Origin: Inhella gelatinilytica
Lineage (GTDB): Bacteria; Pseudomonadota; Gammaproteobacteria; Burkholderiales; Burkholderiaceae_C
Direction of reading: 5' to 3'
Length of the DNA: 64,000 nt
Assembly: GCF_016093295.1 (NCBI RefSeq)
Contig: NZ_JAEDAL010000001.1
Span: forward strand, 682,001 to 746,000
Shown here: in pieces, positions 40,257-47,617 of the stretch
Layout: every line of letters begins with the position of its first letter
Position numbering within the stretch: position 1 is the first letter of the stretch
Program-made: the position numbers and the translations under genes
The notes under the pieces: generated by a model
Databases searched by the model: none
Seen by the model: only the letters and a program-made list of their open reading frames with translations
What the model was told of the DNA's origin: nothing

Positions 40257-41645
40257 TCACTGCGGTTGGGGAACGGGGGGCAGGAGGGCACGGGCCTGCT
40301 GCAGCGCGCCCTCGTCCAACTGACCCGCCAGCGCCGACAGGTGCAGACGGCTAGTGATCAATCGGGTGCGGGCCTCCAGCAAAGCCAGTTCTGCGGCGGC
40401 GGCGTCATTCTCCGCGCGCAGCAGGTCCAGCAGGGTGCGGTCCCCCGCCTGCAGCCCAAGCCGGGTGGCGTCCAGCCGCGCCCGGCTGGCTTCCAGGGCG
40501 GCGCTGAGGGCGGCGAGCTGACGCTCCCCCACGGCCAAGTCCAACCAGGCGGCGCGGGTCTGCTGGGCCACCTGCTGTCGGGCCCGATCGCGCTCAGCCT
40601 GGGCTCGGCTCACGCGGGCCTGTGCCTCGTGGGCAAGCGCTGGGCGCATGCCGCCGGTGTAGAGCGGCAGCACCACTTGCACGCCAATGGCGCCTTGGGT
40701 GGCGCTGTTGCGGGCGGCGCCGAAATCGCCCGAACCGCTGAGCCGCTCGCGCGCGGCCTGCGCCACCAAGTCCACCGTGGGCAGGGCTGCACCCGCCACG
40801 GCGCGCGCCTGGGCTTGCAGCACCTGAACGCCCAACTCGGCGCGTTGCAGGCCAGGGTTGCCCTGGTCCGCGTCTTGCAACCAGGTGGCCAGCGCACCCG
40901 CCGGAACGCGGGGGTTGGCGGCGGGCAGACGCGGGGCAGCATCCGCCGGCAGCGCCCCCATCAGGTCGGCCAGCGCCGCACGCACCACTTGGATCTGAGA
41001 GTCGGCCGCCAGGCGTTCAGCCTGCAGGGCCGCTGCACGGGCCGTGGCCTCATGCACATCCGTGATGGGGCGGTCGCCAAGCTGAAAGCGGTCGCGCGCC
41101 TCGGCCGCGGCGCGGTCCACCGCCGTTTGCTGCTGGGCCACCAGGCGCAGGCGCTCGTGGGCCAGACCGACGGCAAAGTAGGCCTCCACCACCTGCAGCA
41201 TCAGCGCCTGCCGGGCCTGGGTCCACTCGGCCTCGGCCATCGACTGGCTCAAGCCCAGGGCCTGGGCTTGGGCGTCGCGCTCGCGGCTGAACAGGGGCTG
41301 GCGCAGCATCAGCGCGGTCCGCGTGCCCGTGCCGCCGGTCACCGAGGTGTCAAAGGCCACGCCCTGAGATTGCCCAAAGCCCGGCGCACTGAATTGGGCG
41401 CCGCGCATGGCCGTTTCGTGTGTGGCCTTGGAGGCCCCGGCCTCGACCAGCAGCTGGGGGCGCCACAGGGCCTTGGCCTGCTCGCCACGGGCCACACCGG
41501 CTTCTCGCGCGGCGCGGGCTTGCGCAGCCTCGGGCGCGCGCTGCTCGGCCCGCTGCCAGGCCTCCAGCAGGTCCAGGGCCTGGGTCTGGGCTTGGGCGGG
41601 CACCAGCAGCGCCGCCAGGGCCAGGGTCAACAGGCTGCGATTCAT
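40257..41645 (-). CDS. TolC-family outer-membrane efflux channel
   Basis: 462 residues from the ATG at 41645, with a signal peptide (MNRSLLTLALAALLVPAQAQ, then cut). Two copies of the outer-membrane-efflux domain follow: an N-terminal half with ALDLLEAWQRAEQRAPEAAQA and a repeat with the DRARQQVAQQTRAAWLDLAV coiled-coil segment (split as needed). Many heptad-like Ala/Leu/Gln runs fit the periplasmic tunnel. It would form the exit duct for the RND pump encoded upstream in the operon. The ATG overlaps the trxC stop by 4 bases. Confidence 0.9.
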   Translation of the reverse strand: MNRSLLTLALAALLVPAQAQTQALDLLEAWQRAEQRAPEAAQARAAREAGVARGEQAKALWRPQLLVEAGASKATHETAMRGAQFSAPGFGQSQGVAFDTSVTGGTGTRTALMLRQPLFSRERDAQAQALGLSQSMAEAEWTQARQALMLQVVEAYFAVGLAHERLRLVAQQQTAVDRAAAEARDRFQLGDRPITDVHEATARAAALQAERLAADSQIQVVRAALADLMGALPADAAPRLPAANPRVPAGALATWLQDADQGNPGLQRAELGVQVLQAQARAVAGAALPTVDLVAQAARERLSGSGDFGAARNSATQGAIGVQVVLPLYTGGMRPALAHEAQARVSRAQAERDRARQQVAQQTRAAWLDLAVGERQLAALSAALEASRARLDATRLGLQAGDRTLLDLLRAENDAAAAELALLEARTRLITSRLHLSALAGQLDEGALQQARALLPPVPQPQ

Positions 41646-42091
41646 CGACGGCCCCCGGCATCGCCCGTGTGCTCGGCCACCCAGCGCAGGATCTCCGCAC
41701 TGGGCAGGGCTCCCGAGCGGCGCGCCACCTCCTGCCCGCCCTGGTACAGCACCAGGGTGGGGATGCTGCGGATGCGCGCGCGCACGCTGGCTTTGGGCGA
41801 GGCCTCGGTGTCGACCTTGGCGAAGCGCACGCGCGGCTGCTCGGCCGCAGCGGCCTCGAAGTGCGGCGCCATCATGCGGCAGGGCCCGCACCAAGCCGCC
41901 CAGTAGTCCACCAGCACCGGCAACTCCGTGCCCTCCAGGAAGGACTCAAAGTTTTCGTCCGTCAGGGCCACGGGCGCGCCGGCCATCAGCGCGGCGCCGC
42001 AGCGGCCGCAAACGGGCTCATCGCCCAAGCGCTCCTCGGGCACGCGGTTCTTGGTGCCGCAAGACGGGCACACCAATTGAAGGGGGTGCAT
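41642..42091 (-). CDS. trxC: Thioredoxin 2 with N-terminal zinc finger
   Basis: 149 residues. The first 35 residues hold two CxxC pairs (Cys8/Cys11 and Cys28/Cys31) for a structural zinc, which is the hallmark of TrxC. The thioredoxin domain has WCGPC (Cys68, Cys71) and the cis-proline in IRSIPTLVLY. It is a cytosolic disulfide reductase often induced by oxidative stress. Placement inside an RND efflux operon is unusual. It sits between a DUF2892 gene and the TolC-type gene, and the TolC start overlaps its stop. Confidence 0.95.
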   Translation of the reverse strand: MHPLQLVCPSCGTKNRVPEERLGDEPVCGRCGAALMAGAPVALTDENFESFLEGTELPVLVDYWAAWCGPCRMMAPHFEAAAAEQPRVRFAKVDTEASPKASVRARIRSIPTLVLYQGGQEVARRSGALPSAEILRWVAEHTGDAGGRR

Positions 42092-42115
42092 GGCGCAGCC
42101 TCCGGTTGAAGGGCT

Positions 42116-42325
42116 TCAGCAGCCAGGCTTGGCGCCCAGCTTGCGCAGGATGGTTTCCATCAAGCACCAGCGCGTGAAAGCGCTTTGCAGCAGGTTGGCG
42201 CCCACAAACGCCGTGAAGGCCAGCCACCAGTGGCTCATGAAAAGCGGGCTGCCGGGAATGCCCAGCGCCAGCGACAGCAGGATGAAGGCGCCGGCCACGG
42301 CGCGAACGATTTGCCAAGAGGTCAT
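42116..42325 (-). CDS. DUF2892 (YgaP transmembrane-like) small membrane protein
   Basis: 69 residues with two hydrophobic helices (about 6-27 and 33-47). The pattern MTSWQIVRAVAGAFILLSLA then a short turn and NLLQSAFTRWCLMETILRKLG matches DUF2892, the membrane domain fused to rhodanese in YgaP. A Cys in RWCLMETIL (Cys54) aligns with the position often conserved in this family. Its presence with a rhodanese in the same operon mirrors the YgaP pairing as two separate genes. Function not established. Confidence 0.8.
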   Translation of the reverse strand: MTSWQIVRAVAGAFILLSLALGIPGSPLFMSHWWLAFTAFVGANLLQSAFTRWCLMETILRKLGAKPGC

Positions 42326-42361
42326 GTCAGTCTCCTAGGGCTTGAACAAGCATTCCAACAA

Positions 42362-45300
42362 TCAAACCGGTGCAGCCGGCGCCGTCGGGGCGGTGCGGCG
42401 GTAGGCCACGTAATAGAGCAGGGGGATCACCACCAGCGTCAGCAGGGTGCTGACCAGGATGCCGAAGATCAGCGAGATGGCCAGGCCGTTGAAGATGGGG
42501 TCGTCCAGGATGAAGAAGGCCCCCAGCATGGCCGCCAGACCGGTGAGCAAAATGGGCTGGGCGCGCGTCGCGGCCGAGTGCACCACGGCGTCCTTGAGCG
42601 CCATGCCGCCCGCGACCTCCAGCCGGATGAAGTCCACCAGCAAGATGGAATTGCGCACGATGATGCCGGCCAGCGCAATCATGCCGATCATGCTGGTCGC
42701 CGTGAACTGCGCGCCCAGCAGGGCGTGGCCCGGCATCACGCCCACCACCGTCAACGGGATCGGCGCCATGATGATCAGCGGCGTCAGATACGACCCAAAC
42801 TGCGCCACCACCAGCAGGTAGATCAAGATCAACCCCACCGCATAGGCCGCGCCCATGTCGCGGAAGGTCTCGTAGGTGATCTGCCACTCGCCATCCCACT
42901 TGAGGGCGTAGCCGCGCCAGGCTTCTTCCGGCTGGCGGATGAAGTACTCCGCCATCGGCGCGCCGGTCGGCGTGGGCAGGGTGGCCAGTTGGCTGCGCAT
43001 GCCAAACATGGCGTAGAGCGGACTGTCCAGCTTGCCCGCCATGTCGCCCACCACGAAGTGCACGGGCAGGCCGTCTTTGTGAAAGATCGGCTGCTCGCGC
43101 AGGCTGTCGCTCACGGTGACCAATTCGCGAATGGGCACCACCTGCCCACCCGCGCCGCGCACGCCCAGTTGCAAGAGGGCATCCAGGTCACCCTGCAACT
43201 CGGCCGGCAGTTGAATCGTGGCCGCCGCGGGGAACTTGCTCTGGTCGTGCAGGTAGGTGGTGGCCTCGCCCGCCAGGCCCGCTCGGAGTGTGCTCACGAT
43301 GGCGGCCTGCGGCACGCCCAGCAAGGCGGCCTTACGACGGTCGACCAGCAACAGCTTGCGCGGTGCGTCCACGATGCCCGAGTCGTCCACATCGACCACG
43401 CCGGGCGTGGCCTCAAACACCTTGCGCACCGCCTGGGCCAGGGCGCGGCGGCCTTCGGCCTCCGGGCCGTAGATTTCGGCCACCAGGGGCGAGAGCACGG
43501 GCGGGCCCGGCGGCACTTCCACGACCTTCACATTGGCGCCGTGGCGGCGGCCAATCTTTTGCAGCGCGGGGCGCAGGCGCGTGGCGATGGCATGGCTTTG
43601 CTCGCTGCGGTGGTGTTTGTCCACCAGGTTGACCTGCAAGTCCCCCACCTCGCCGCCCGCGCGCAGGTAGTACTGCCGCACCAAGCCGTTGAAGTTGATG
43701 GGCGCCGAGGTGCCGGCATAGGCCTGGATGTGCGTGACCTCGGGCTGCTGCGTCAGGTAGGCGCCCATTTCGCGCAGCGCTGCGGCGGTGCGCTCCACCG
43801 GCGTGCCAGCGGGCATGTCCACCACCACCTGGAACTCCGACTTGTTGTCGAAGGGCAGCATCTTGAGCACCACCAGCCCGAAGACCGGTAGCGCCAGCGA
43901 CAGGCCGATCAAGCCCGCCACGCCCACCGCAAGCAAGCGGCGGTTGCGGCTGCCCTTTTGGGTGTCCAACAAGGGGCGGAACACGCGCTCGAACAGCGGC
44001 CCGAGCTTGGCGGCCAGGCCTTGGGGCGCGGCATGGGCGTGGCCGGTGTGCTTCATCCACAAGCGCGCCATCCACGGCGTGACCACAAAAGCGATGGCCA
44101 ACGACAGCAACATGCCCATGCTGGCGTTGATGGGGATGGGGCTCATGTAGGGCCCCATCAAGCCCGACACAAAGGCCATGGGCAGCAGGGCCGCAATCAC
44201 CGTCAGCGTGGCCAGGATGGTCGGTCCGCCCACTTCGTCCACCGCGCCGGGGATCAACTCGCGCAGCGTCTTGTGCGGATACAGCGCCATGTGGCGGTGG
44301 ATGTTCTCCACCACGACGATGGCGTCGTCCACCAAGATCCCGATCGAGAAGATCAGCGCAAACAGCGAGACGCGGTTGAGCGTGAAGCCCCAGGCCCAGG
44401 AAGCAAAGAGCGTCACCGTCAGCGTGAGGATCACTGCGCTGCCCACGATGGCGGCTTCGCGCCGGCCCAGGGCCAGGAAGACCAAAGCGACGACCGAGGC
44501 GGTGGCGAAGAGCAGCTTCTGAATCAGCTTCATCGCCTTGTCGTTGGCCGTTTCGCCGTAGTTGCGCGTCTCGACCACGCTCACGCCTTCGGGGATCACG
44601 GTGTTGCGCAAGGCTTCCACCCGGGCCATTACCCCCTCGGCCACGGCAATGGCGTTCTCGCCCGGCTTCTTGGTCACCGAGAGCGTCACCGCGGGGGCCT
44701 CACCCGCCGCGGTGCCGTGCCACACATAGCGCTGTGGCGGCAGCGGGCCGTCCACCACGCGCGCCACGTCCTGCAAGGCCACGGGCTTGCCCTGGCGCAC
44801 GGCCACGAGCAGCTCACCCACCTCGCGGGCGTCGCGCAGGAAGGGGCCGGCCTCCAGCTGCACCGCGCGGTCGCCGCTGAGCAGGTCGCCCACCGGGGCG
44901 CCCGCATTGGCCGACTGCAGGGCTTGGCGCACATCGGCCACCGTCACGCCGGTTTGGGCCAGGCGGTTGGGGTCGATCTCCACCCGGATGGCCCGGCCCG
45001 GGCCGCCGACCGTCGTCACCTCGCGGGTGCCCGGCACGCGCTTGAGTTCGGCTTCGAGCGAGTGGGCCACGCGCTCCAGATCAAAGGCCCCGGTGTCGGC
45101 CGCGCCGTGCAGGGTCAGCGTGACGATGGGCACGTCATCGATGCCCTTGGGCTTGATCAGCGGCTCGCCCACGCCCAGACCCTGCGGCAACCAGTCGGCA
45201 TTGGCCTTGACGGTGTCGTGCAGGCGCACCAAGGCCTCGGTGCGCGGCACCCCCACCTTGAATTGCACGGTGAGGATGGCCAGGCCGGGACGCGACACGC

Positions 45301-45577
45301 TCATCACGTGTTCCGTGCCGGCAATCTGCGACAGCACCTGCTCGGCCGGCCCGGCCACCATGTGCTCCACGTCCTGCACCGACGCCCCAGGGAAGGGCAC
45401 CAGCACATTGGCCATGGTGACGTTGATTTGCGGCTCTTCCTCGCGCGGCGTCACCGCGACAGCAAACACCCCCAGCAGCAGGGCCACCAAGGCCAGCAGC
45501 GGGGTGATTTGCGCGGTTTGGAAGAAGCCGGCGATGCGGCCGGATATGCCCAGGGCGGGGGGGGTCTTCGAGTCCAT
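42362..45577 (-). CDS. RND-family efflux pump, inner-membrane permease
   Basis: 1071 residues, the usual size of an AcrB/CzcA-type subunit, with twelve membrane helices and two large periplasmic loops. The N-terminal part reads TPREEEPQINVTMANVLVPF (split: TPREEEPQINV, then VPFPGASVQDVE), typical of the MexF/CzcA-like group of proteobacterial multidrug RND pumps. The proton-relay helix has GILVDDAIVVVENIHRH. Substrate is unknown. It follows the membrane-fusion gene by 2 bases and precedes DUF2892, trxC and the TolC-type gene, so a complete tripartite pump is encoded in one operon. Confidence 0.93.
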   Translation of the reverse strand: MDSKTPPALGISGRIAGFFQTAQITPLLALVALLLGVFAVAVTPREEEPQINVTMANVLVPFPGASVQDVEHMVAGPAEQVLSQIAGTEHVMSVSRPGLAILTVQFKVGVPRTEALVRLHDTVKANADWLPQGLGVGEPLIKPKGIDDVPIVTLTLHGAADTGAFDLERVAHSLEAELKRVPGTREVTTVGGPGRAIRVEIDPNRLAQTGVTVADVRQALQSANAGAPVGDLLSGDRAVQLEAGPFLRDAREVGELLVAVRQGKPVALQDVARVVDGPLPPQRYVWHGTAAGEAPAVTLSVTKKPGENAIAVAEGVMARVEALRNTVIPEGVSVVETRNYGETANDKAMKLIQKLLFATASVVALVFLALGRREAAIVGSAVILTLTVTLFASWAWGFTLNRVSLFALIFSIGILVDDAIVVVENIHRHMALYPHKTLRELIPGAVDEVGGPTILATLTVIAALLPMAFVSGLMGPYMSPIPINASMGMLLSLAIAFVVTPWMARLWMKHTGHAHAAPQGLAAKLGPLFERVFRPLLDTQKGSRNRRLLAVGVAGLIGLSLALPVFGLVVLKMLPFDNKSEFQVVVDMPAGTPVERTAAALREMGAYLTQQPEVTHIQAYAGTSAPINFNGLVRQYYLRAGGEVGDLQVNLVDKHHRSEQSHAIATRLRPALQKIGRRHGANVKVVEVPPGPPVLSPLVAEIYGPEAEGRRALAQAVRKVFEATPGVVDVDDSGIVDAPRKLLLVDRRKAALLGVPQAAIVSTLRAGLAGEATTYLHDQSKFPAAATIQLPAELQGDLDALLQLGVRGAGGQVVPIRELVTVSDSLREQPIFHKDGLPVHFVVGDMAGKLDSPLYAMFGMRSQLATLPTPTGAPMAEYFIRQPEEAWRGYALKWDGEWQITYETFRDMGAAYAVGLILIYLLVVAQFGSYLTPLIIMAPIPLTVVGVMPGHALLGAQFTATSMIGMIALAGIIVRNSILLVDFIRLEVAGGMALKDAVVHSAATRAQPILLTGLAAMLGAFFILDDPIFNGLAISLIFGILVSTLLTLVVIPLLYYVAYRRTAPTAPAAPV

Positions 45578-45579
45578 GA

Positions 45580-46632
45580 TCAGCGGCCCTTCGCGCCCAG
45601 GGAGACGGCCTGCGGCTTGAGCACCACGCGCTCACCGGCGCTCAGACCCGACAGGACCTCCACCCAATCGCCACTCACAGGGCCCAAGCGCACCTGACGC
45701 AACAGCGGGCGCCCTTCAGCCCCCAGCACATACACCGCAGTCAACTCGGCACGGCGCAGCACGGCTTGGGTCGGGATGGCCAAGCGCGGCGCGCCCTGCA
45801 CCGCGCCGGGCAGCCACACGCGCGCAAACTGGCCCGGCGTGGCCGCCGTGCCCGCGGGCAGTTCCAAGCGCAAGGTCTGGGTGTGGGTCGCGGCGTCCAC
45901 GGCCGGCAGCAGCTGCCAGCGGCTGGGGCTGAGGCGGGCGCTGTTCAGGCCGGGAATTTCGAGCTGCAGCGGCGCTTCGGTGCGCGGCGCGGCCGTTTGC
46001 GGCACCGCTGCCGTCACCCGCAGCACCGCGGGGTCGTACACGGTCAGCAAGGGGCGGCCCGGCAGGGCCATATCGCCTTGCACCACCGCCACATCGGCCA
46101 CCACGCCGTCATACGGCGCCTTGAGCGTGAAATGGTCGGTCTCAGAGCGTGCCGCGCCGGCCGCAGCCAGTTGGGCCTGCGCCTGGGCCTGCGCCTGCTT
46201 GAACTGCGACTCGGCCCGCTCCAGCGCGGCCTGGCTGATGTACTGCTTCTGGAACAGCTGCTTTTGGCGCTCGAATTCTTTGGTGGCGGCCTCTTGCGCC
46301 GCACGCGCGGCACCCACCTGCGCCGCCGCTGCACCGGCTTGCTGCTCGGCCGAACGGGCGTCCAGGCGCAGCAGCACCTGGCCCGCGCGCACGCGGTCAC
46401 CCGCCTTCACAGCCAGCTGCACCACGGCGCCGGGCACCTGGGCGGCCAGCACCGTTTGCCGCACGGCCTCCACCACCCCGGTGTAAGCCGTGACCGGCCC
46501 CTCGCTGCGCGCCGCCACGACCAAGGTCTCGGGGGCGGCCGGCGTCGGCGCGGCCAGGGCCACGCTGCTAACGAGGCTGAATCCAACCCAGGCCGCGGCC
46601 CGGCGCGTCATTCCCCAGCTGTTTTGATGCAT
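45580..46632 (-). CDS. RND efflux membrane-fusion protein (HlyD/AcrA-like)
   Basis: 350 residues from the ATG at 46632 (MHQNSWGMTRRAAAWVGF), with GGAG 9 bases upstream. An N-terminal signal segment ends near ALAAPTPA. The adaptor plan is clear: biotinyl-lipoyl halves (ARSEGPVTAYTGVVEAVRQ, LKAPYDGVVADVAVVQGD), a long coiled-coil hairpin of Gln/Ala/Glu-rich sequence (about 95-155) and a C-terminal beta barrel. No lipobox Cys is present. First gene of the efflux operon, expressed from the promoter at 46673-46701, which faces the ArsR-type gene. Confidence 0.92.
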   Translation of the reverse strand: MHQNSWGMTRRAAAWVGFSLVSSVALAAPTPAAPETLVVAARSEGPVTAYTGVVEAVRQTVLAAQVPGAVVQLAVKAGDRVRAGQVLLRLDARSAEQQAGAAAAQVGAARAAQEAATKEFERQKQLFQKQYISQAALERAESQFKQAQAQAQAQLAAAGAARSETDHFTLKAPYDGVVADVAVVQGDMALPGRPLLTVYDPAVLRVTAAVPQTAAPRTEAPLQLEIPGLNSARLSPSRWQLLPAVDAATHTQTLRLELPAGTAATPGQFARVWLPGAVQGAPRLAIPTQAVLRRAELTAVYVLGAEGRPLLRQVRLGPVSGDWVEVLSGLSAGERVVLKPQAVSLGAKGR

Positions 46633-46672
46633 TCGGTGTCTCCGAGGCTTCCATTGGCGAGTCAATGGATTT

Positions 46673-46701
46673 ATTATTTAGCTAATCAGTTAAACAGTCA
46701 A
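46673..46701 (-). promoter_or_regulatory. Efflux-operon promoter with ArsR-type operator
   Basis: On the minus strand TTGACT (-35, 46696-46701) and AATAAT (-10, 46673-46678) are separated by exactly 17 bases. Overlapping the spacer is an imperfect palindrome, TTTAACTGATTAGCTAAA (46677-46694), with 14 of 18 symmetric positions matching. This is where an ArsR-family repressor would block RNA polymerase. The divergent regulator gene begins 31 bases further on. Confidence 0.75.
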
Positions 46702-46731
46702 GTACCCACCCATTCTGACAAGGCCGGAGCC

Positions 46732-47139
46732 ATGAGGCATCATCCCGAACCCCTACCCAACCCCTGTCCCCGCATGGAAGGCCTGCCTCCCGAAGCGCTG
46801 ACGCAGGTGGCGGCCTACTTCCAAGTGCTGTCCGAACCCACGCGTCTGCAGATCCTGAACCTGCTGCGCACGGGCGAGCGCAACGTGGGCGAGATCGCCC
46901 AGGCCTGTGGCTTCACGGCGGCCAATGTCTCGCGGCACCTGTCGCTCCTGACCCAGCACGGCCTGGTGGCGCGCGAGAGCCGCGGCACGGCGGCGTACTA
47001 CCGCATTGCCGACGAGTCGATCTACGCGCTGTGCGACCTCGTGTGCGGCAACATCGCCCGCCAGCTGGAACGACAGGCCGCCGGGCGCCAGGCCTTTGTG
47101 CAGGCCACCCCCAAGGCCCCGCGCAGCCGCCCCCGCTGA
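46732..47139 (+). CDS. ArsR-family transcriptional repressor
   Basis: 135 residues from the ATG at 46732, preceded by GGAG. The frame is open far upstream across the operon promoter, but that is not coding. The winged-helix core has LSEPTRLQILNLLRTGERNV and the recognition helix FTAANVSRHLSLL. Four cysteines are present: Cys12, Cys59 just before the recognition helix, and Cys101 and Cys105 in the dimerisation helix (YALCDLVCGN). Their spacing does not match the sulfide sensors SqrR/BigR or classic arsenite sites I know of, so the inducer is open. It probably represses the divergent efflux operon and itself. Confidence 0.9.
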   Translation: MRHHPEPLPNPCPRMEGLPPEALTQVAAYFQVLSEPTRLQILNLLRTGERNVGEIAQACGFTAANVSRHLSLLTQHGLVARESRGTAAYYRIADESIYALCDLVCGNIARQLERQAAGRQAFVQATPKAPRSRPR

Positions 47140-47148
47140 GACTCGACG

Positions 47149-47571
47149 GTGAGCCTTCCCCTGCACCGGGTCGATGTGGACCGGCTCGACACCTGGACCC
47201 GCTACCGCGCCGGCCTGTGCGACCGCTGCCACGCCCACTGCTGCACCATGCCCGTCGAGGTGCGGCTGCCCGATTTGGTGCGCCTGGGGCTGGTCGACGC
47301 CTTTGAGGCCGAACACGTGGAGGTGCGCCACCTGGCCAAGCGCTTGATCCAGGCCCGCGTTGTGGCCCGCTTCAACCACAAGGACGGGATCTTCACCCTG
47401 GCCCGCCGCGCCAACGGCGACTGCCTCTACCTGGACCCGCAGACCCGCCGCTGCACCACCTACGAGACCCGGCCCACCACCTGCCGCAAGCACCCCCAGG
47501 TGGGCCCACGGCCCGGCTTCTGCCCCTACGGGCCCCGGGCCCAAGCCAACCGCGCTGACCCCGACGCCTGA
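47149..47571 (+). CDS. YkgJ-family cysteine-cluster protein
   Basis: 140 residues starting with GTG at 47149. Conserved cysteines form the pattern CDRCHAHCCTMPVEV near 25-39, followed later by CLYLDPQTRRCTTYETRP and TCRKHPQVGP, then FCPYG at the C-terminal end. This is the YkgJ/UPF0153-type putative metal (zinc or iron-sulfur) site. Function is unknown for the family. It follows the ArsR-family gene by 9 bases on the same strand and could be co-transcribed with it, which would tie it to metal or sulfur stress. Confidence 0.85.
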   Translation: MSLPLHRVDVDRLDTWTRYRAGLCDRCHAHCCTMPVEVRLPDLVRLGLVDAFEAEHVEVRHLAKRLIQARVVARFNHKDGIFTLARRANGDCLYLDPQTRRCTTYETRPTTCRKHPQVGPRPGFCPYGPRAQANRADPDA

Positions 47572-47617
47572 AGACCGGCTGGCGCCATCCCGCCCCATCC
47601 GGGTCTAGCATGGCCGG

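Noticed and set aside
46732-47139. Assigning the ArsR-type repressor as a BigR/SqrR persulfide sensor
   Set aside because: The neighbours are suggestive, but the cysteine positions do not fit the pair used by those sensors, so the name is not justified.
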